Shown piece after piece: positions 25,150 through 36,285 of a DNA stretch of 64,000 bases (the first letter of the stretch is position 1; each line of letters starts with the position of its first letter). This stretch comes from Spirodela intermedia. Lineage: Eukaryota > Streptophyta > Magnoliopsida > Alismatales > Araceae. The notes below the pieces were generated by a model. The model was given only the letters and a program-made list of their open reading frames with translations, had not been told where the DNA came from and searched no databases. The position numbers and the translations under genes are program-made. The DNA lies in NCBI GenBank assembly GCA_902729315.2, contig LR746276.1, positions 6,026,169-6,090,168 of the forward strand. The letters are read 5' to 3'.

Positions 25150-25930
25150 TAGTGTCCTAAGAGTCCTAGAAGACATTCAATCTCTTGCTGATGGAAGAAC
25201 TCAAAGTTGGAAGTTACCATTGTGATCTTCTACACGCTGAGCAGTATCCACAGTAGCCGATAAGTCGTTGGGGTTAAGGAGACGGATTTCAACAGAGATA
25301 TCAGGTTTGAGTCTTTTGACAAATATTTCTAGTAATATGTTATCGAAAAGGTCATCTATGGCGGCTAACATGAGTTCAAATTTTCAGTGATAGTCGGCGA
25401 TGGTGCCCATTTGTAAGATATTGAAAAGTTGTTCGCTTAGGGTGCCATAGTGAGATGATGCGAAGTGGTTAAGAATTTGATGTTATATGTCATACCAATC
25501 TTTGAAAGGGGTTGATTTGTCAACTCAACGGAACCAGGTGAGAGCATCGTCTTCAAAGCTAACTCTTGCCACTGCTAGTGTTTTGTCTTTCTTTAAGAAA
25601 TGTAAAGAAAAATAGAGGTCAGCTCGATATACCCATCAATGAGGATTAGTTCTTGAGAATAATGGCATTTTGATGTTTGGTGAGGGAACTAGTCATTTGG
25701 ATGACTTAGAGGAAGATCAGGTACTTGGGGTTGGTTGGGAGGAGTGCGAGCGTTGCTTGGCTGCTGGGGACTTAGAGTGGGTGAAGCAGTAATCGCTTTC
25801 CATGATGCATTTCCATCAAGAGACCGTGAGTAGTCTCGGACTGTTGCTACAATACATGTAATTTCTGGTCCACGAATGCTTCAATTTTGAGAAGTTGAAC
25901 AAGTTTCTGTTGTATCAATGAAAGGCAACG
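25150..25930 (-). pseudogene. Degenerate Ty3/gypsy gag
   Basis: Conceptual translation of the minus strand, across stops and small frame changes, gives a retrotransposon gag core. Pieces include DALTWFRWVDKSTPFKDWYD (about 25487-25552), LSEQLFNILQMGTIADY (about 25395-25446) and KRLKPDISVEIRLLNPNDL (about 25260-25320). This follows the order of the plant Retrotrans_gag family. Several in-frame stops make it non-functional. Confidence 0.7.
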
Positions 25931-26012
25931 GCGATCTTTGCACATACTGTCGATATCCTTGTCGTAGCGAGTATGCCACCTTTGGGAACGATTGACGACA
26001 GATCAAGGAGAT

Positions 26013-26022
26013 AGGGCGAGCG

Positions 26023-26069
<47 letters not shown>

Positions 26070-26161
26070 ATGAGAGACAAAGAGAGACGAGACATGAATA
26101 ACATGGTTACTTTGAGTGGCCCGACACTTTAAGTACTTCTCTTCCTTTTGAAGACTTTCTT
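26013..26161 (-). repeat. 5' LTR of the gypsy remnant, first part
   Basis: Matches 24635-24760 in order: GGGCGAG, a (GA)n tract (26030-26069), then GAGTGGCCCGACACT and a CTTCCTTTTGAAGA block. The match stops exactly where the copia LTR begins and resumes at about 28804. Confidence 0.65.
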
Positions 26162-26849
26162 TGTTGAGGGTATATATATATATATATCAAATAATACCTT
26201 CTCGTAATTTATTTATATAATTTTTTGGCTTTAAAAACCCTACCTTTGCCAAATTGAATCTAATGGGTTTTTTCTCCATCGTCCGCTCTCCTCCACTACC
26301 GCATGTACCCCTCGGAGGTAGGTCATAGCTGTGGCCACCTCACCTAATCAATAGAACGCTATCAACCACACTTGGAGGTTATGATCCTTATGAATTATTA
26401 CTTCTTACTAAATATTATTTCCTCTTCCTCTTAAGACTTTTGGGTACGTTATCTTCCTCTAAGTCATCCAAATAAGAGTACGTTAGACCTTAAAGTAATT
26501 AGAGGTGTTCTTCTTGACTACTCACCTACACAAAAGGGATAGATATAAATGATTTGATCTTTTCAAATATATGGAAATACAGCATGAGAGATGTCGCATT
26601 TTATAGTTGACCTATTACTAGTCCACAACTCAAAAGGAAACTCCTTATAATATGTCATGTATTTCAACTGGTACATTGATTATCTCTACTCATACTAGTC
26701 AACTCGATTCTCACCCACCTCACATGATAGATACCTCACAATCCTCCTTGCAAAATCCACCACAAATGAAAAATGTTACCTATAGTGAAAGCCCTGTAGA
26801 TCATGATTAAATCACACAGTCACAACCCTTACATGATGAAATGATTTTT

Positions 26850-28440
26850 CCGATGTCTGACTATGAGGATGAGTTGAATCTCAATCTACCTATTGCCTTT
26901 TGAAAAGAAGTTTTCTCTTGCACTCAACACCCCATGTCTAAATACATAAACTATTAGAAGATTTCTCTTGCTAATCACTCCTTTTTATCTTCATTAGGCT
27001 CATTAGCACCACCCAAATCTTACACGACTACATCAAAGGATTTTAAATGAATCATAACTATAGAAGAAGATATGAGCACTTTAGAAAAAATAAAACATAC
27101 GAATTAATAGACTTACAAGTCAGCAAGTCAATTGTAGGTTCCAAGTGGGTTTTTACCATCGAACAAAACTCTAATGGCAAAGTCATTAGGTATAGAGATT
27201 GTTTGGTTGCTATGGTCAATATTATTAGTACTTTTAGTACACTTTAATTGGAATTTATACCAGCTTAATGCTAAAAATAACTTCTTAAATGGAGATTTAA
27301 AAGAATAAATATATATGAGTCCTACTCCATGTGTAAAAACTAGTGGTAGAGTATAGTGATTAAGGAAAGTAATTTATGATTTGAAACAATATCCTAGAAC
27401 ATGGTTTAGTAGACCTTGTCAAGTCATGACTCATTTTGGTTGTCAACAAAGAAATGGTGAGCATACTCCTGTTTTCAAAAGAACTAATAATTATTACTCC
27501 TTTTTAATTGTTTATGTTGATGATATAGTTCTCACCAGTGATGATGAATATAAAATAGAAATGTTGAAAGAAAATTTAACAAAGATTTAAGAGAGTTAAA
27601 ATATTTCTAAGGTATTGAAGTTGCTAGATCTAAAAACGGAGACATATATATTTGTAAAAAGAATTCTATTATGGGTCGACTAACCAAAAGAGGAAATTAT
27701 GTTGTTAATAATCTACTACACCTATTGAAAAAACTTACACCCCACTAATATGAATGGGAAATAACTCAAACAAATCAAAACATATTTATCAAGAAACTGT
27801 TGAAAATCTTTTGTACATATCAATAACTAGACCTGTTTTATCTTTTGTTGTAAATCTATTGAGTAGATATATGCATGTTCCTCATACCACTTACATGCAG
27901 GCTGTCCATTGGATTCTACGATACCTAAAATCTTGCCCATGTAAGGGTCTGCTTCTTAAAACTTCAAATCACTCACACATTGAAGGTTTTGTTAATCCAA
28001 ATTAGGTTGGATCTCACGATGATCAGTCAACTACAAGCTACTGTGTTTTCTTGAGAGGAAACCTTGTCATATGGTGAAACAAACAATAAACAATCATGGC
28101 ATGATCGAGTGCCGAAGCTGAATATCATGTGATGGCACATGGACTGATTAGAGTTATTATGACTGAAATTTTTTATGCATGATCTTAGGTTTCATGCTGA
28201 ACTACCACTCAAATTATTATGTGACAACAAAGCTGCACTAAACATTGCCAATAATCTTGCACATCATGATAGGATCAAGCATATCAAAATCAATCGACAT
28301 TTGATTTGAGAGTTATGCCTTATCTACACACAATCAGAGGATCAGTTGGTCGATGCATTTACCAAGAGATTATCATCGATATATTTTGAATCTAATATGA
28401 GCCAGTTGAACTTAGCTGACATCTACATTAAACTTAAGAG
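26850..28440 (+). pseudogene. Degenerate copia reverse transcriptase/RNase H
   Basis: Broken frames in the expected order: a LNLPIAF..C TQHPMSKYINY region (26877-26955), the RT start ELIDLQVSKSIVGSKWVFTI (27098-27160), LNAKNNFLNGDLKE (about 27265-27305), LIVYVDDIVLTSDD with the catalytic YVDD (27504-27546), a RPVLSFVVNLLSRYMH block (27832-27880), STTSYCVFLRGN (about 28027-28065), SSAEAEYH (about 28107-28130) and a DQLVDAFTKRL end (about 28341-28375). Multiple stops and deletions make it inactive. Confidence 0.8.
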
Positions 28441-28614
28441 AGAGTGTTGAAAAGGTATATATCAAATAATACCTTATGTAAGGTATTTGTATAATTTTGT
28501 GGCTGTATAAACCTTACCTTTCCAAATCGAATTTAAAAGGCTTTTTCTCCATCGTCCCTACTGTGGCCACCTTAACTCCTCTCTCTCTCTCTCTCTCTTT
28601 CTCTCATCTCGTTT

Positions 28615-28780
28615 GCCCTCCACCTAGCAGAGGTGCCTCGTCTCGTTGCCCTCCACCTAGCAGAGGGGCCTCGTCTTGTTGCCCTCCACCTAGCAGAGGG
28701 GCCTCGTCTTGTTGCCCTCCACCTAGCAGAGGGGCCTCGTCTTGTTGCCCTCCACCTAGCAGAGGGGGCCTCGTCACGTT
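28615..28780. repeat. 33-bp tandem repeat, five copies
   Basis: Five head-to-tail units start GCCCTCCACCTAGCAGAGG and end CCTCGTCTTGTT. The first has two base changes, the middle three are identical and the fifth is one base longer. A partial, diverged sixth follows. A 33-bp period keeps frame and gives fake 11-residue repeats on both strands; I do not regard these as coding. Confidence 0.92.
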
Positions 28781-28803
28781 GCCCTCCAACCATCGAGGGC
28801 CTA

Positions 28804-28928
28804 GTATCACTTCCTTCACGATCTTCCTTAGTAGACGTTCAAATGTGCAGTGAGTAGAGGCGGCTGTCGTGGTTCCTCCGGAAATACTGGTCATGGCCTC
28901 TAAAGGAGCAGTTATCATGAGAGGATGA
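28804..28928 (-). repeat. 5' LTR of the gypsy remnant, second part
   Basis: Aligns with 24745-24891: TATCA..T, a CGATCTT block, TTCAAA, CAGTGAGTAGAGG, GGCTGTCGTG and GAAATACTGGTCA. It continues the LTR interrupted at 26161. Confidence 0.7.
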
Positions 28929-29847
28929 AACTGCAGTAGGAGACCCAAGAAAAAGCACAGATTCCAGGTCGGCAATGTCGAGCATCACAAGCGCCGCTCT
29001 CCTCTGGAGGTTGCAGAACGAAGCTGCCTCGCAGAAGCCCTCCCAAACAACTATCCACATCCTATGATTGCCGTCGCTTGAGTAAATTCATATCTCAGAA
29101 GGCGATCACAGATTTATTGCATATTAGGTAGAAAACACACGAGCGGCGAGCGAAAGACGAGCAGATGATGAGATTCCGCATCTCACTGAGGAAAGAAACC
29201 GAAAAAGAATAGAGAAAATGGGGGGAAAGAGCATCTCTGGAACCGAATTCAACGGAATAATTTACCCTCACCAGAGACCCACTGCTCGAGGATCAAGCAG
29301 GAACCGAATGCGACGGATTAATTACCGCTTGATATCGCGCTTGTCATCGGATTCTCGCAGATGTAATCCCAGCGAAAAAGCAGTCTGGAGGAAAAGAGGA
29401 CGCAGGCGGAGCTCACCTCGAAGAGCGCTGGACGAAGAAGAGGGCGACGCTCCTTCCCCCTTCCTCCTCTTCCTTCTCCCCCCGCTGGCCAGCCAGAAGC
29501 TCTGTGCGAGGACTGGTCTCTGGAAGAGAGAGAAGTCACCTCACTCTCTCTCTCTCTCTCGCCTCCGGGGCCGGCGGGAATTCATAAAGCCCATCCCTGG
29601 CCCGACAACCGCAGCCTTCACTCACATAATTTATCGGGCTTTTTCTCCGAGCCTGGATAAGTGAAACGGGCTAGCCATAATTTTAGTGACGGGCTTGGCC
29701 AATGTTAAGTGGGCCGGCCCGAAACTTGCTACCCTAAATTGCGAACCGAGGGTCGTAGAATGGCGTGGTCTGACCAACCTCCGTCGACTTCGACGCGATC
29801 GGGGCGAGAGATCGAGAGGAAGGCGGAGGAGGGCAGGTTTTCTGCGG
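28929..29847. other. Spacer with a possible truncated gene and the COX6B upstream region
   Basis: A minus-strand frame ending in gypsy LTR (28839-29060) contains about 40 non-LTR residues starting MWIVVWEGFCEAA, unrecognised. A GA/CT tract at about 29545-29562 and a minus-strand GTGAGC donor near 29418 would suit a leader of a gene running leftward from 29.5 kb, but no downstream coding exons are recognisable. The COX6B leader lies at about 29650-29847. Confidence 0.4.
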
Positions 29848-32371
29848 ATGGCGGAGGTAAAAAATGGAGGCAATCCATTGAATCTACATCGAATCTTTCT
29901 ATCTTGGTGCATATGGACGGACTCCGCGTCAAAAACCGCTTTTGGGAGTTTTCTGCTGTTTCGGCGGGAATAGTTAGGGTTTCTTCTTATTTTCTTTATT
30001 CCATCGCTTGAATACTGTTTGTGTCCATTTAGAACCAATTCTGAAATTTTTTCGACTTAGGAAGAGCCGTGATTTGGACATTGCGCAGCCTTTCAAGCGT
30101 CTACTCGAATTGCTGTTGTTGGGGAATTCGGCGCAATTAGGGGTTGACATATTGTTTCACGAAATGGATCTCAGTGGCAGTTTTTCTGTGAGAAAGCGAA
30201 ATTTTTACATTATTCGAGCATTCGTTCGTTTTGAAATGCACTTCGCATTGAAATTTCTCTTTGTGCAAGCCCTGATGTGGCCGTGGTTATAGGGAGATGG
30301 ATAGATAAATCGCTGGGATATAAAAATTAAGTCTGCACCTCATGCTCAGCTAATATACGATGAACCAAATCGAAACGTTTGCGGGTAGTTATGGATGCCT
30401 CTAAATATTTCTGCTTTTACCATGCCAAAAAACCATCATATGGTTGATCGGCACCATCCCGTCTATGTTTCATTGTTAACCAGAAGTAGAAAGGATCTCA
30501 GGTTTATTATACTTTATCTGAACTTAGAAGCCCAGGCTTGAACTGGACTCTACATATCTTTGTCAAATTAAATGTTGTTCGCTGAAGTTTAGTCATAATT
30601 TATCCTTCCTCCACAAAAATATTATTTTCTTCAGAAAGGAGACGTGAGTTTAAGGCTATATGCTAGTCTATCTCGCAGTTTTACCTATTAACTACTAATG
30701 CGCTTTACCGGATCACGAATCATTTTCTCGGATTTTATTGTATACTTACTTTCTGTGCGTGCCTCACACAGTAATTCCTTTCTTTCTTTAATTTTTTTCC
30801 TCCGGTCTTGATTGTGTATCCTTGTTGGTTTTCGGATTGTTTCCCTCGTCACATAAACTCTTTTTTTATGTCCACTTACTTGTCCGACAGATTGAGATAA
30901 AAACTGCACCGGCTGATTTCCGGTTCCCAACCACGAATCAAACAAGACACTGCTTCACTCGCTATATTGAGTATCACAGGTAATAATTCTTTGAAGCAAT
31001 ATACTCGATGGATTAGTGGGTTTTTTTTTTTATCGTGGATTAAATCACTAACTGTCGATGTAGGTGCTTGGCAGCAAAGGGGGAAGAATCTACCGAATGT
31101 GAAAAGTTTGCAAGATATTATAGATCCCTTTGCCCTGGGGAATGGGTAAGTCCTCAAACTCTTAATGTTGCCGATTCCCTTCTGCATAATTTGTGGGGGT
31201 ATTTTAATTTCTGCTGCTGATGTTCTATGTTTCCTGGTTTTTATGCTTTCTTTCAGTCAGTTTACTATTTATTGATACAGCAATCAACATAAAAATTTCT
31301 GCCACTATCTGTCAATAGTTGTAGCTTCTTTCTCTTACTTCTCGATTGAAAGCTTCTTGTCACAGGTTAAGCACATTCTGTATGAAGCACTTAATAAGTT
31401 GTGCTTGCCTAGTTGGGGAAAATATGCTCCCATATAATGAGATCCAAGGTTTTTTTTCTAAACGAGTTATTCATATCTTCCTCTCTTCCATATTGGAATT
31501 GTGGGATACCAAACAAGCCCGAAGAAACCAACTTCGGCAAGTCAAATACTAGGAAGAATAACTACCCACAAGAGAAACCCTCTCTTAAGGACCTCTCACG
31601 AAATGGCGCAAGTCAACACTCTCACGCCATTTTGTAAGTATGTTTAATATTTAAAACTTATCTGCATTCATAATTGCTGATGAAAAGGAATAATGGGATT
31701 CTGCGAACTTGAATTCCATTGATAATCATGTGGGAGGAACACAGGAAAAACACTTTTCCTATGCGCCATTTCTGATCACAAAGCTCTGCAACATGCAAGG
31801 TAGTTCATCAGCTTCCCGAGAGTCTCTTCTCTTTTTTACTTAAGTGAATACCACATAGAGAGGAATAAAAAAATGCTTTTTCAACAGAATAGAACCTTCA
31901 ATTTAACATCTTCTCCAAGATGAAGGCTTTCCTCATAGAAAGAAAAAATTTCTATACATGCACTCTCATCAACTGCTCCTCAACTGGATGCGCCTGACTG
32001 AGAGGATTCGTTGTATCGCTTGTTACAATTTCCATCCTTTGATATACTGTCAAGTGAGACTGTTTAATACAGGTGGGTCAAATTTTGGTGTCTCAACTTT
32101 GATGATAATGATTAATGATTTTATAAAAGATGATACTATTTGTCATCGTGTTGCTTTACTACATATCAAGGCAATAATCCTTGGATTTTTCATAAAAGTG
32201 TCAAAATATTTACGAAATCCTTCCGACCCTTTTCAAAGCTCCCTGCAAGCGGGCATTACTCACGTCTGGAAAAGCTGCAGATGCCTTATGATGTGGTTCC
32301 TCTGTTGATTCTTGCAGATCGAAAAATGGAATGAGCAGAGGGAGAACGGAAATTTCCCAGGTCCCCTCTGA
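29848..32371 (+). CDS. COX6B: Cytochrome c oxidase subunit 6b (COX12-type)
   Basis: Four exons encode 77 residues: 29848-29856, 30891-30979, 31064-31145, 32318-32371. All introns are GT-AG and in frame. The first exon holds only ATG GCG GAG (MAE). The protein continues IEIKTAPADFRFPTTNQTRH and then has the twin Cys motifs CFTRYIEYHRC (CX9C) and CEKFAKYYRSLC (CX10C), ending WNEQRENGNFPGPL. This is the short plant form without the acidic N-terminal extension. The subunit is imported into the mitochondrial intermembrane space by the disulfide relay and caps complex IV. An overlapping longer ATG frame at 29760 reads into intron 1 and is not needed. Confidence 0.96.
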
Positions 32372-34249
32372 TTTCTGATGGGCTAAAAACAATGGTGGTG
32401 CCTACGATGCTGAAGATTCAGTGCATCTGTTTGGATTGCTGCATTGTAATAAGATAACCTTCTTGGAACCCAGGTCAGGTTGTTTGTTGGCCTCTGAGTT
32501 TGTCACAAGACCCCTCTATTGCATGCCTTGCATGGGTTGAAGCCCAGTCCATGGTCAACCCAAATCAGTAATTTCATTTAAAAGTCTGGACATGGAAATA
32601 TTGCTTGTTTCAATTATATTATTTGGACATGGAAAAAAATGATTTCATTGAACGACAGAAAACCAGAGACTGCAATGTTTTAGGTGCCAACTGCAAGGAA
32701 GGGTTTGGGGGGGGTCTTCCTCATTGCAAAGGGTTTCCATATTCCATGTCTCCTATTGATTCTTTACCTTGATGAGCCCAAAACTCTGAATCGGATGCAT
32801 CCTGCATGAAGTCAACGAGATGTTCAGCTTGCATGCCTTAAATGCTGAACCTTGGTGTTTACGAGTTGACCCTTACAGCAAATTCCTTGAGCATCATACT
32901 CTGCGTTGACTCTTGAAGCATCGAAGTACTTTGCGTCAAGGCATGCAAGAATAAATTGTAAGATTCTCAAGTGTCGATATCTGAAGCATTAGTATTGACA
33001 TTTGAGTGAAGAACAGAGGACTCTGCAACAGGTGGATACTTTGGATAAAAAACGAGTTGACATCTATGGGGTGAAGTTGATTCAAGAGACTTGAGGGTTG
33101 ACCTAACAAACCATGTGCACCTGCAATAGAGGTGGTGGTATCCTCACAAAGGCCAGAAAAAAGAGAGAAATGCAAGTGTTGACACGAGATGCGACTGTTA
33201 GACTGAAATGTCAACGCTACTTTTAAGTGTTGACTCCTACAAAATGGCGGCATCTTGTCAACTAGAATAACGACCGGAAAAGGTGGAGTCTACTCTCCCT
33301 GTGAAAAGTAGAGTTAGATGCTTAACCTATCTACTTGTTATATTATTGGCCATTTAGATGCTCAAGCAATAAAAGAAGATAAACTATATATATCTGCACC
33401 ACATTTTAAGGAAATCAAAACTGCCAAGCCATTGAAGCATCTCTCCCTAAGCTTAACACCATTTCAAGCGAGTTCATCAAAGCTCATCTAAAGGAGATTC
33501 TCCAATGGAGGTTATCTTTTGGACAAGCAAATCTGTTGTTATTGTGAGTTTGAGTAACGTTGTTCTTGAGAAAGGCTTATTTAACTTTAAGGGAACAAAG
33601 TCAACACCTTAGGAACCCAACTCATAGCAAGTTAAGAGGCAGATAGTCCAATGCGAATACCCGATGAGAGGCTCAAGGATTAGGGTAGGCGTGAGTTGTA
33701 TCTAGCCACTGTAAGAATTCGTGTTATTATTGAATCACTATCCATATAAATTTAATTTTATTCTATAATTTAAAATAATTAACCTCCCCCCTCGTAACAC
33801 ATACATACTATCTCTCTGTCTCTCTCTCCCTCCATCTTTCTCTCTCTGTCTTGCCAAGATCTTCCCTAAAGTTTCAATGCTAAATTTTTTGATCATTCTG
33901 TTGAATTAGTCATTCAACCTTCAGATGATCCGTCTTTATTCGTATATTTCCTCAATCAATCTGCTCATTTAAGGTTTCTGCTTGTTTCCAAGTCTCCATT
34001 GGGATCGTATTTTCTATTATTCAGGATATATTGAAAACATTTTATCTAGATTCCAGCGGAAATGTCCGTTTTGTTCTTCATGTTCTTCTAAATTAATCTG
34101 GTGGATAGTCTAACATCTTCACGAGTCGTCGTTTCGGTCTGCGAGAACCGTCCGTCGTCTATATTTTCTTAGATTACGGGATTTATTAATGAAAGGCGTT
34201 CCGCTTCTCTAGGAGATATTGCTCTCAGTTCTCAACTCTGGTTTGGTGC
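32372..34249. other. Spacer with degraded LTR-like sequence
   Basis: The first part is the COX6B 3' flank. At about 33430-33800 a stretch resembles plant copia LTR interiors: CAAGCCATTGAAGCATC-like text, GGGTAGGCGTGAGTTGTATC, then an AT-rich run and CCTCCCCCCTCGTAAC. No coding domain accompanies it. The last 400 bp is the 3' flank of the WAT1-like gene. Confidence 0.4.
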
Positions 34250-35701
34250 TCAGTTAGCTCTCTTCTCGATATCATGGTGCACTCCATCAACCAGCAGTGG
34301 CTCCTCCAAGCCCGTCTTCCTCCCCTCATCAGCGGCCGCCGAGTGTTGCACTCTGTGCTCATCTTCTTGCAGGCTCTCTTCCTTCCTGGTGCTGTACTCT
34401 TCAGCTTTACCCCAGAGCACAAGATAGAGCCCGGCCACGACAACAACGGAGCTGACCAGACTGGTAAGAGGGAAGTGTTTTAGAGCGAAGCACCATCTCT
34501 AACTGTTTGCAGGGTGGCTACAGCGTTGATGAGTGGACGTACCTTCCCAAGTGGAGCTCCTCATGGAGGAAGAGTGAGGACAAGATGGTGGTGATGACCA
34601 TGCAAAAGGGTGAGAACATTGCCGAGAAGAGTGCCCCTCTTCTTGAAATGCACCAAGATTGCACAAACATGGTCACTCCGGAGCCCAAGACTCCCTACAA
34701 CACAGTTGACTTTCTTTGAATGAAAATATTCAAGTGAGTTCGGCTTGAAATTGGTGGGCTAATGAGTCAAACCCGGTGGCCGTAGAATGTTGCACCGTAT
34801 TAGCAAGGGAAATAATTGATCGCAGTTAGCTTGTACGTGGAGGCCATGCTAAAACAGTCTCCCATCGAATAATATCCGACTCAAAGTCAACGGTAAAATG
34901 GATGAGCTAAACTCTTTTGTAAAATCACGCGATTGGACTTACGATGAACATGTGTCAAGATTTTAGCATAATAGTCAAGAGCTGACTATAAGCTGTGACG
35001 TCATTTAATCGACCACAAAATAGAGGTCAAAGGCCAGCTTGGATTAGGTCCAACAGTTCTAATCGAGATGGAGTTATTGTGACTTACCGCGTAGATGCAG
35101 CAGATGATCTCTATCGTGGAACCCAATCTCCATGCCCTTAGGTCGGGCTCGAAGATGAAGGTGAGGGCGACCGACTGCAAGAAGGCGAAGAAACATATCC
35201 ACGCTGACCAGGGTAGTGGATGGAAGCAGGTCCTGCTGATGAACACCTGGATAGAAGTGGGCAGGGGGGAGCTCAGATTACCATAGTGGGCAGGTGGGCG
35301 CTGACGGAGAGCCACCGTGAGTACCTGCAGGATGAGCCAGATGGACCAGCAGCAGATACTGCCGAGGAGGAAGAGGCAGCCCAGATACCAGTCCTTCCCC
35401 GCCGACTGGAAGATGGAGGTTGCCGTGGTCTTCGAGCCTGCAAGGAGGAGCTTAGGGCCCCTGAGGAAGGCCATGGTGGCGGCACCGATGACGCAGACCC
35501 CAGTTCCAGCTATCTTGGCTATGCCTCTAGAACTTCGTAGGCCCGCTTTCTCTAACCTGCTCAAGGTTAATGTGAGAGATCGAGGTAGAGAAAGACGCTT
35601 AGTTTCTCTCCGTCTTACGTGACTGTGCGAGTAAACTCTCTATATAATTGTTTCCATTGTCTTCTTCCATGGACTTGCGATCCCCATAAATCCACTGAAA
35701 C

Positions 35702-35740
<39 letters not shown>

Positions 35741-36285
35741 GTAAGGGAGATCGGGAGGTGTTACCCGAGAGGGGCTGCCATGAGAAACGTGACAGCAGGG
35801 ACAAGGTTCGACAGGGCCGTCGCCATGGAGGCGGATCCCAACCGTAGTCCGAAGAAGTAGAGGCCCTGGTTGAGGGTGATGCTGTAGATCATGTCAACAT
35901 CATGAAGAACAGTGGAGGAGCCCAAGTGCTCTAGAATGCTCGTTCGAAAGATTTACCCAAACAGCGCCGCCAGAAAGATCAACCAGAAGTTTTCCCTTTT
36001 CAGAGCGGCCTGTCTCCTGTTCTTCATGAGAAGCCAGAGATTAGCAAAACAGAAAGAGACACAGACAGAGAGAGAGAGAGAGAGAGTCTGGACATACCCT
36101 TGAGAGAGATATGCAACGGGAGCCAATGAAAGGGTTGCGATCCCCTGCCTGTAGGACAGGTAAACCAAAGGGCTCATTCCTTGAGAGAGAGCAGCCTTCC
36201 CGAGGAGGTTGACCCCTGCGTAGATGAACTGCAACGCCGCCATTGCCAAGGTCGGTGTATGCTTCTCCAAGAACCCTCCTCCCAT
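34250..36285 (-). CDS. WAT1-related (nodulin MtN21/EamA) transporter
   Basis: Seven exons encode about 372 residues: 36098-36285, 35957-36016, 35765-35881, 35325-35556, 35088-35246, 34543-34694, 34250-34460. Frames agree at all joins. The protein starts MGGGFLEKHTPTLAMAALQF and has the ten-span plan of plant drug/metabolite transporters. Family blocks are GMSPLVYLSYRQGIATLSLA, ENFWLIFLAALFG, TLNQGLYFFGLRLGSASMAT, MCFF-like WICFFAFLQS, FVQSWCISRRGALFSAMFSP, SSLFLHEELHLG and the C-terminal VVVVAGLYLVLWGKAEE. Relatives move auxin, amino acids or other small molecules across the vacuolar or plasma membrane; the substrate cannot be read from sequence. A leader TATA-like motif lies near 36338-36347 (minus strand). 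Confidence 0.94.
35706..35738. repeat. GA microsatellite in intron 3 of the WAT1-like gene
   Basis: A perfect (GA)n tract about 25 bases past the donor of exon 3 (exon ends 35765), read as (CT)n on the transcript. Confidence 0.9.

Larger units (their letters stand above)
26162..28803 (+). mobile_element. Ty1/copia LTR retrotransposon remnant nested in a gypsy LTR
   Basis: Two diverged LTRs both begin TGTTGA: about 26162-26345 and from 28445. They share CAAATAATACCTT, a TTGTATAATTTT-like block, TTTAAAAGGCTTTTTCTCC-like sequence, CTCCATCGTCC and TGTGGCCACCT. A purine tract (about 28434-28444) directly precedes the second LTR, as expected of a polypurine tract. Inside is a degenerate copia pol, from the region before the RT through RNase H. 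Gag, protease and most of integrase are absent, so the roughly 2.6 kb element is internally deleted. It splits the 5' LTR of the surrounding gypsy element. The 3' end is uncertain because CT and 33-bp repeats follow the LTR. Confidence 0.75.
24635..28928 (-). mobile_element. Ty3/gypsy LTR retrotransposon remnant with pol deleted
   Basis: The element reads on the minus strand. Two diverged LTR copies flank it: one at about 24635-24891; the other is split, 26013-26161 plus 28804-28928. Shared blocks include GAGTGGCCCGACACT with AAGTACTTC-like sequence, CAGTGAGTAGAGG, GGCTGTCGTG, GAAATACTGGTCA and GGCCTCTA. Between them lies a degenerate gag, then a short LEDKV motif of the kind found at the end of some gypsy polyproteins, then the 3' LTR. 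Protease, RT, RNase H and integrase are missing. The 5' LTR is interrupted by a copia element. LTR ends are approximate. Confidence 0.75.

Noticed and set aside
28615-28780. CRISPR-like array
   Set aside because: Direct tandem repeats without spacers in a plant genome; this is a minisatellite.
28497-28975. Frames with 11-residue repeats over the 33-bp array
   Set aside because: A period divisible by three keeps all frames open on both strands; there is no start context, homology or upstream gene structure.
29760-30011. 100-codon frame starting MAWSDQPPSTSTRSG as the COX6B N-terminus
   Set aside because: It is out of frame with the spliced MAE start and runs through the first donor into the intron.
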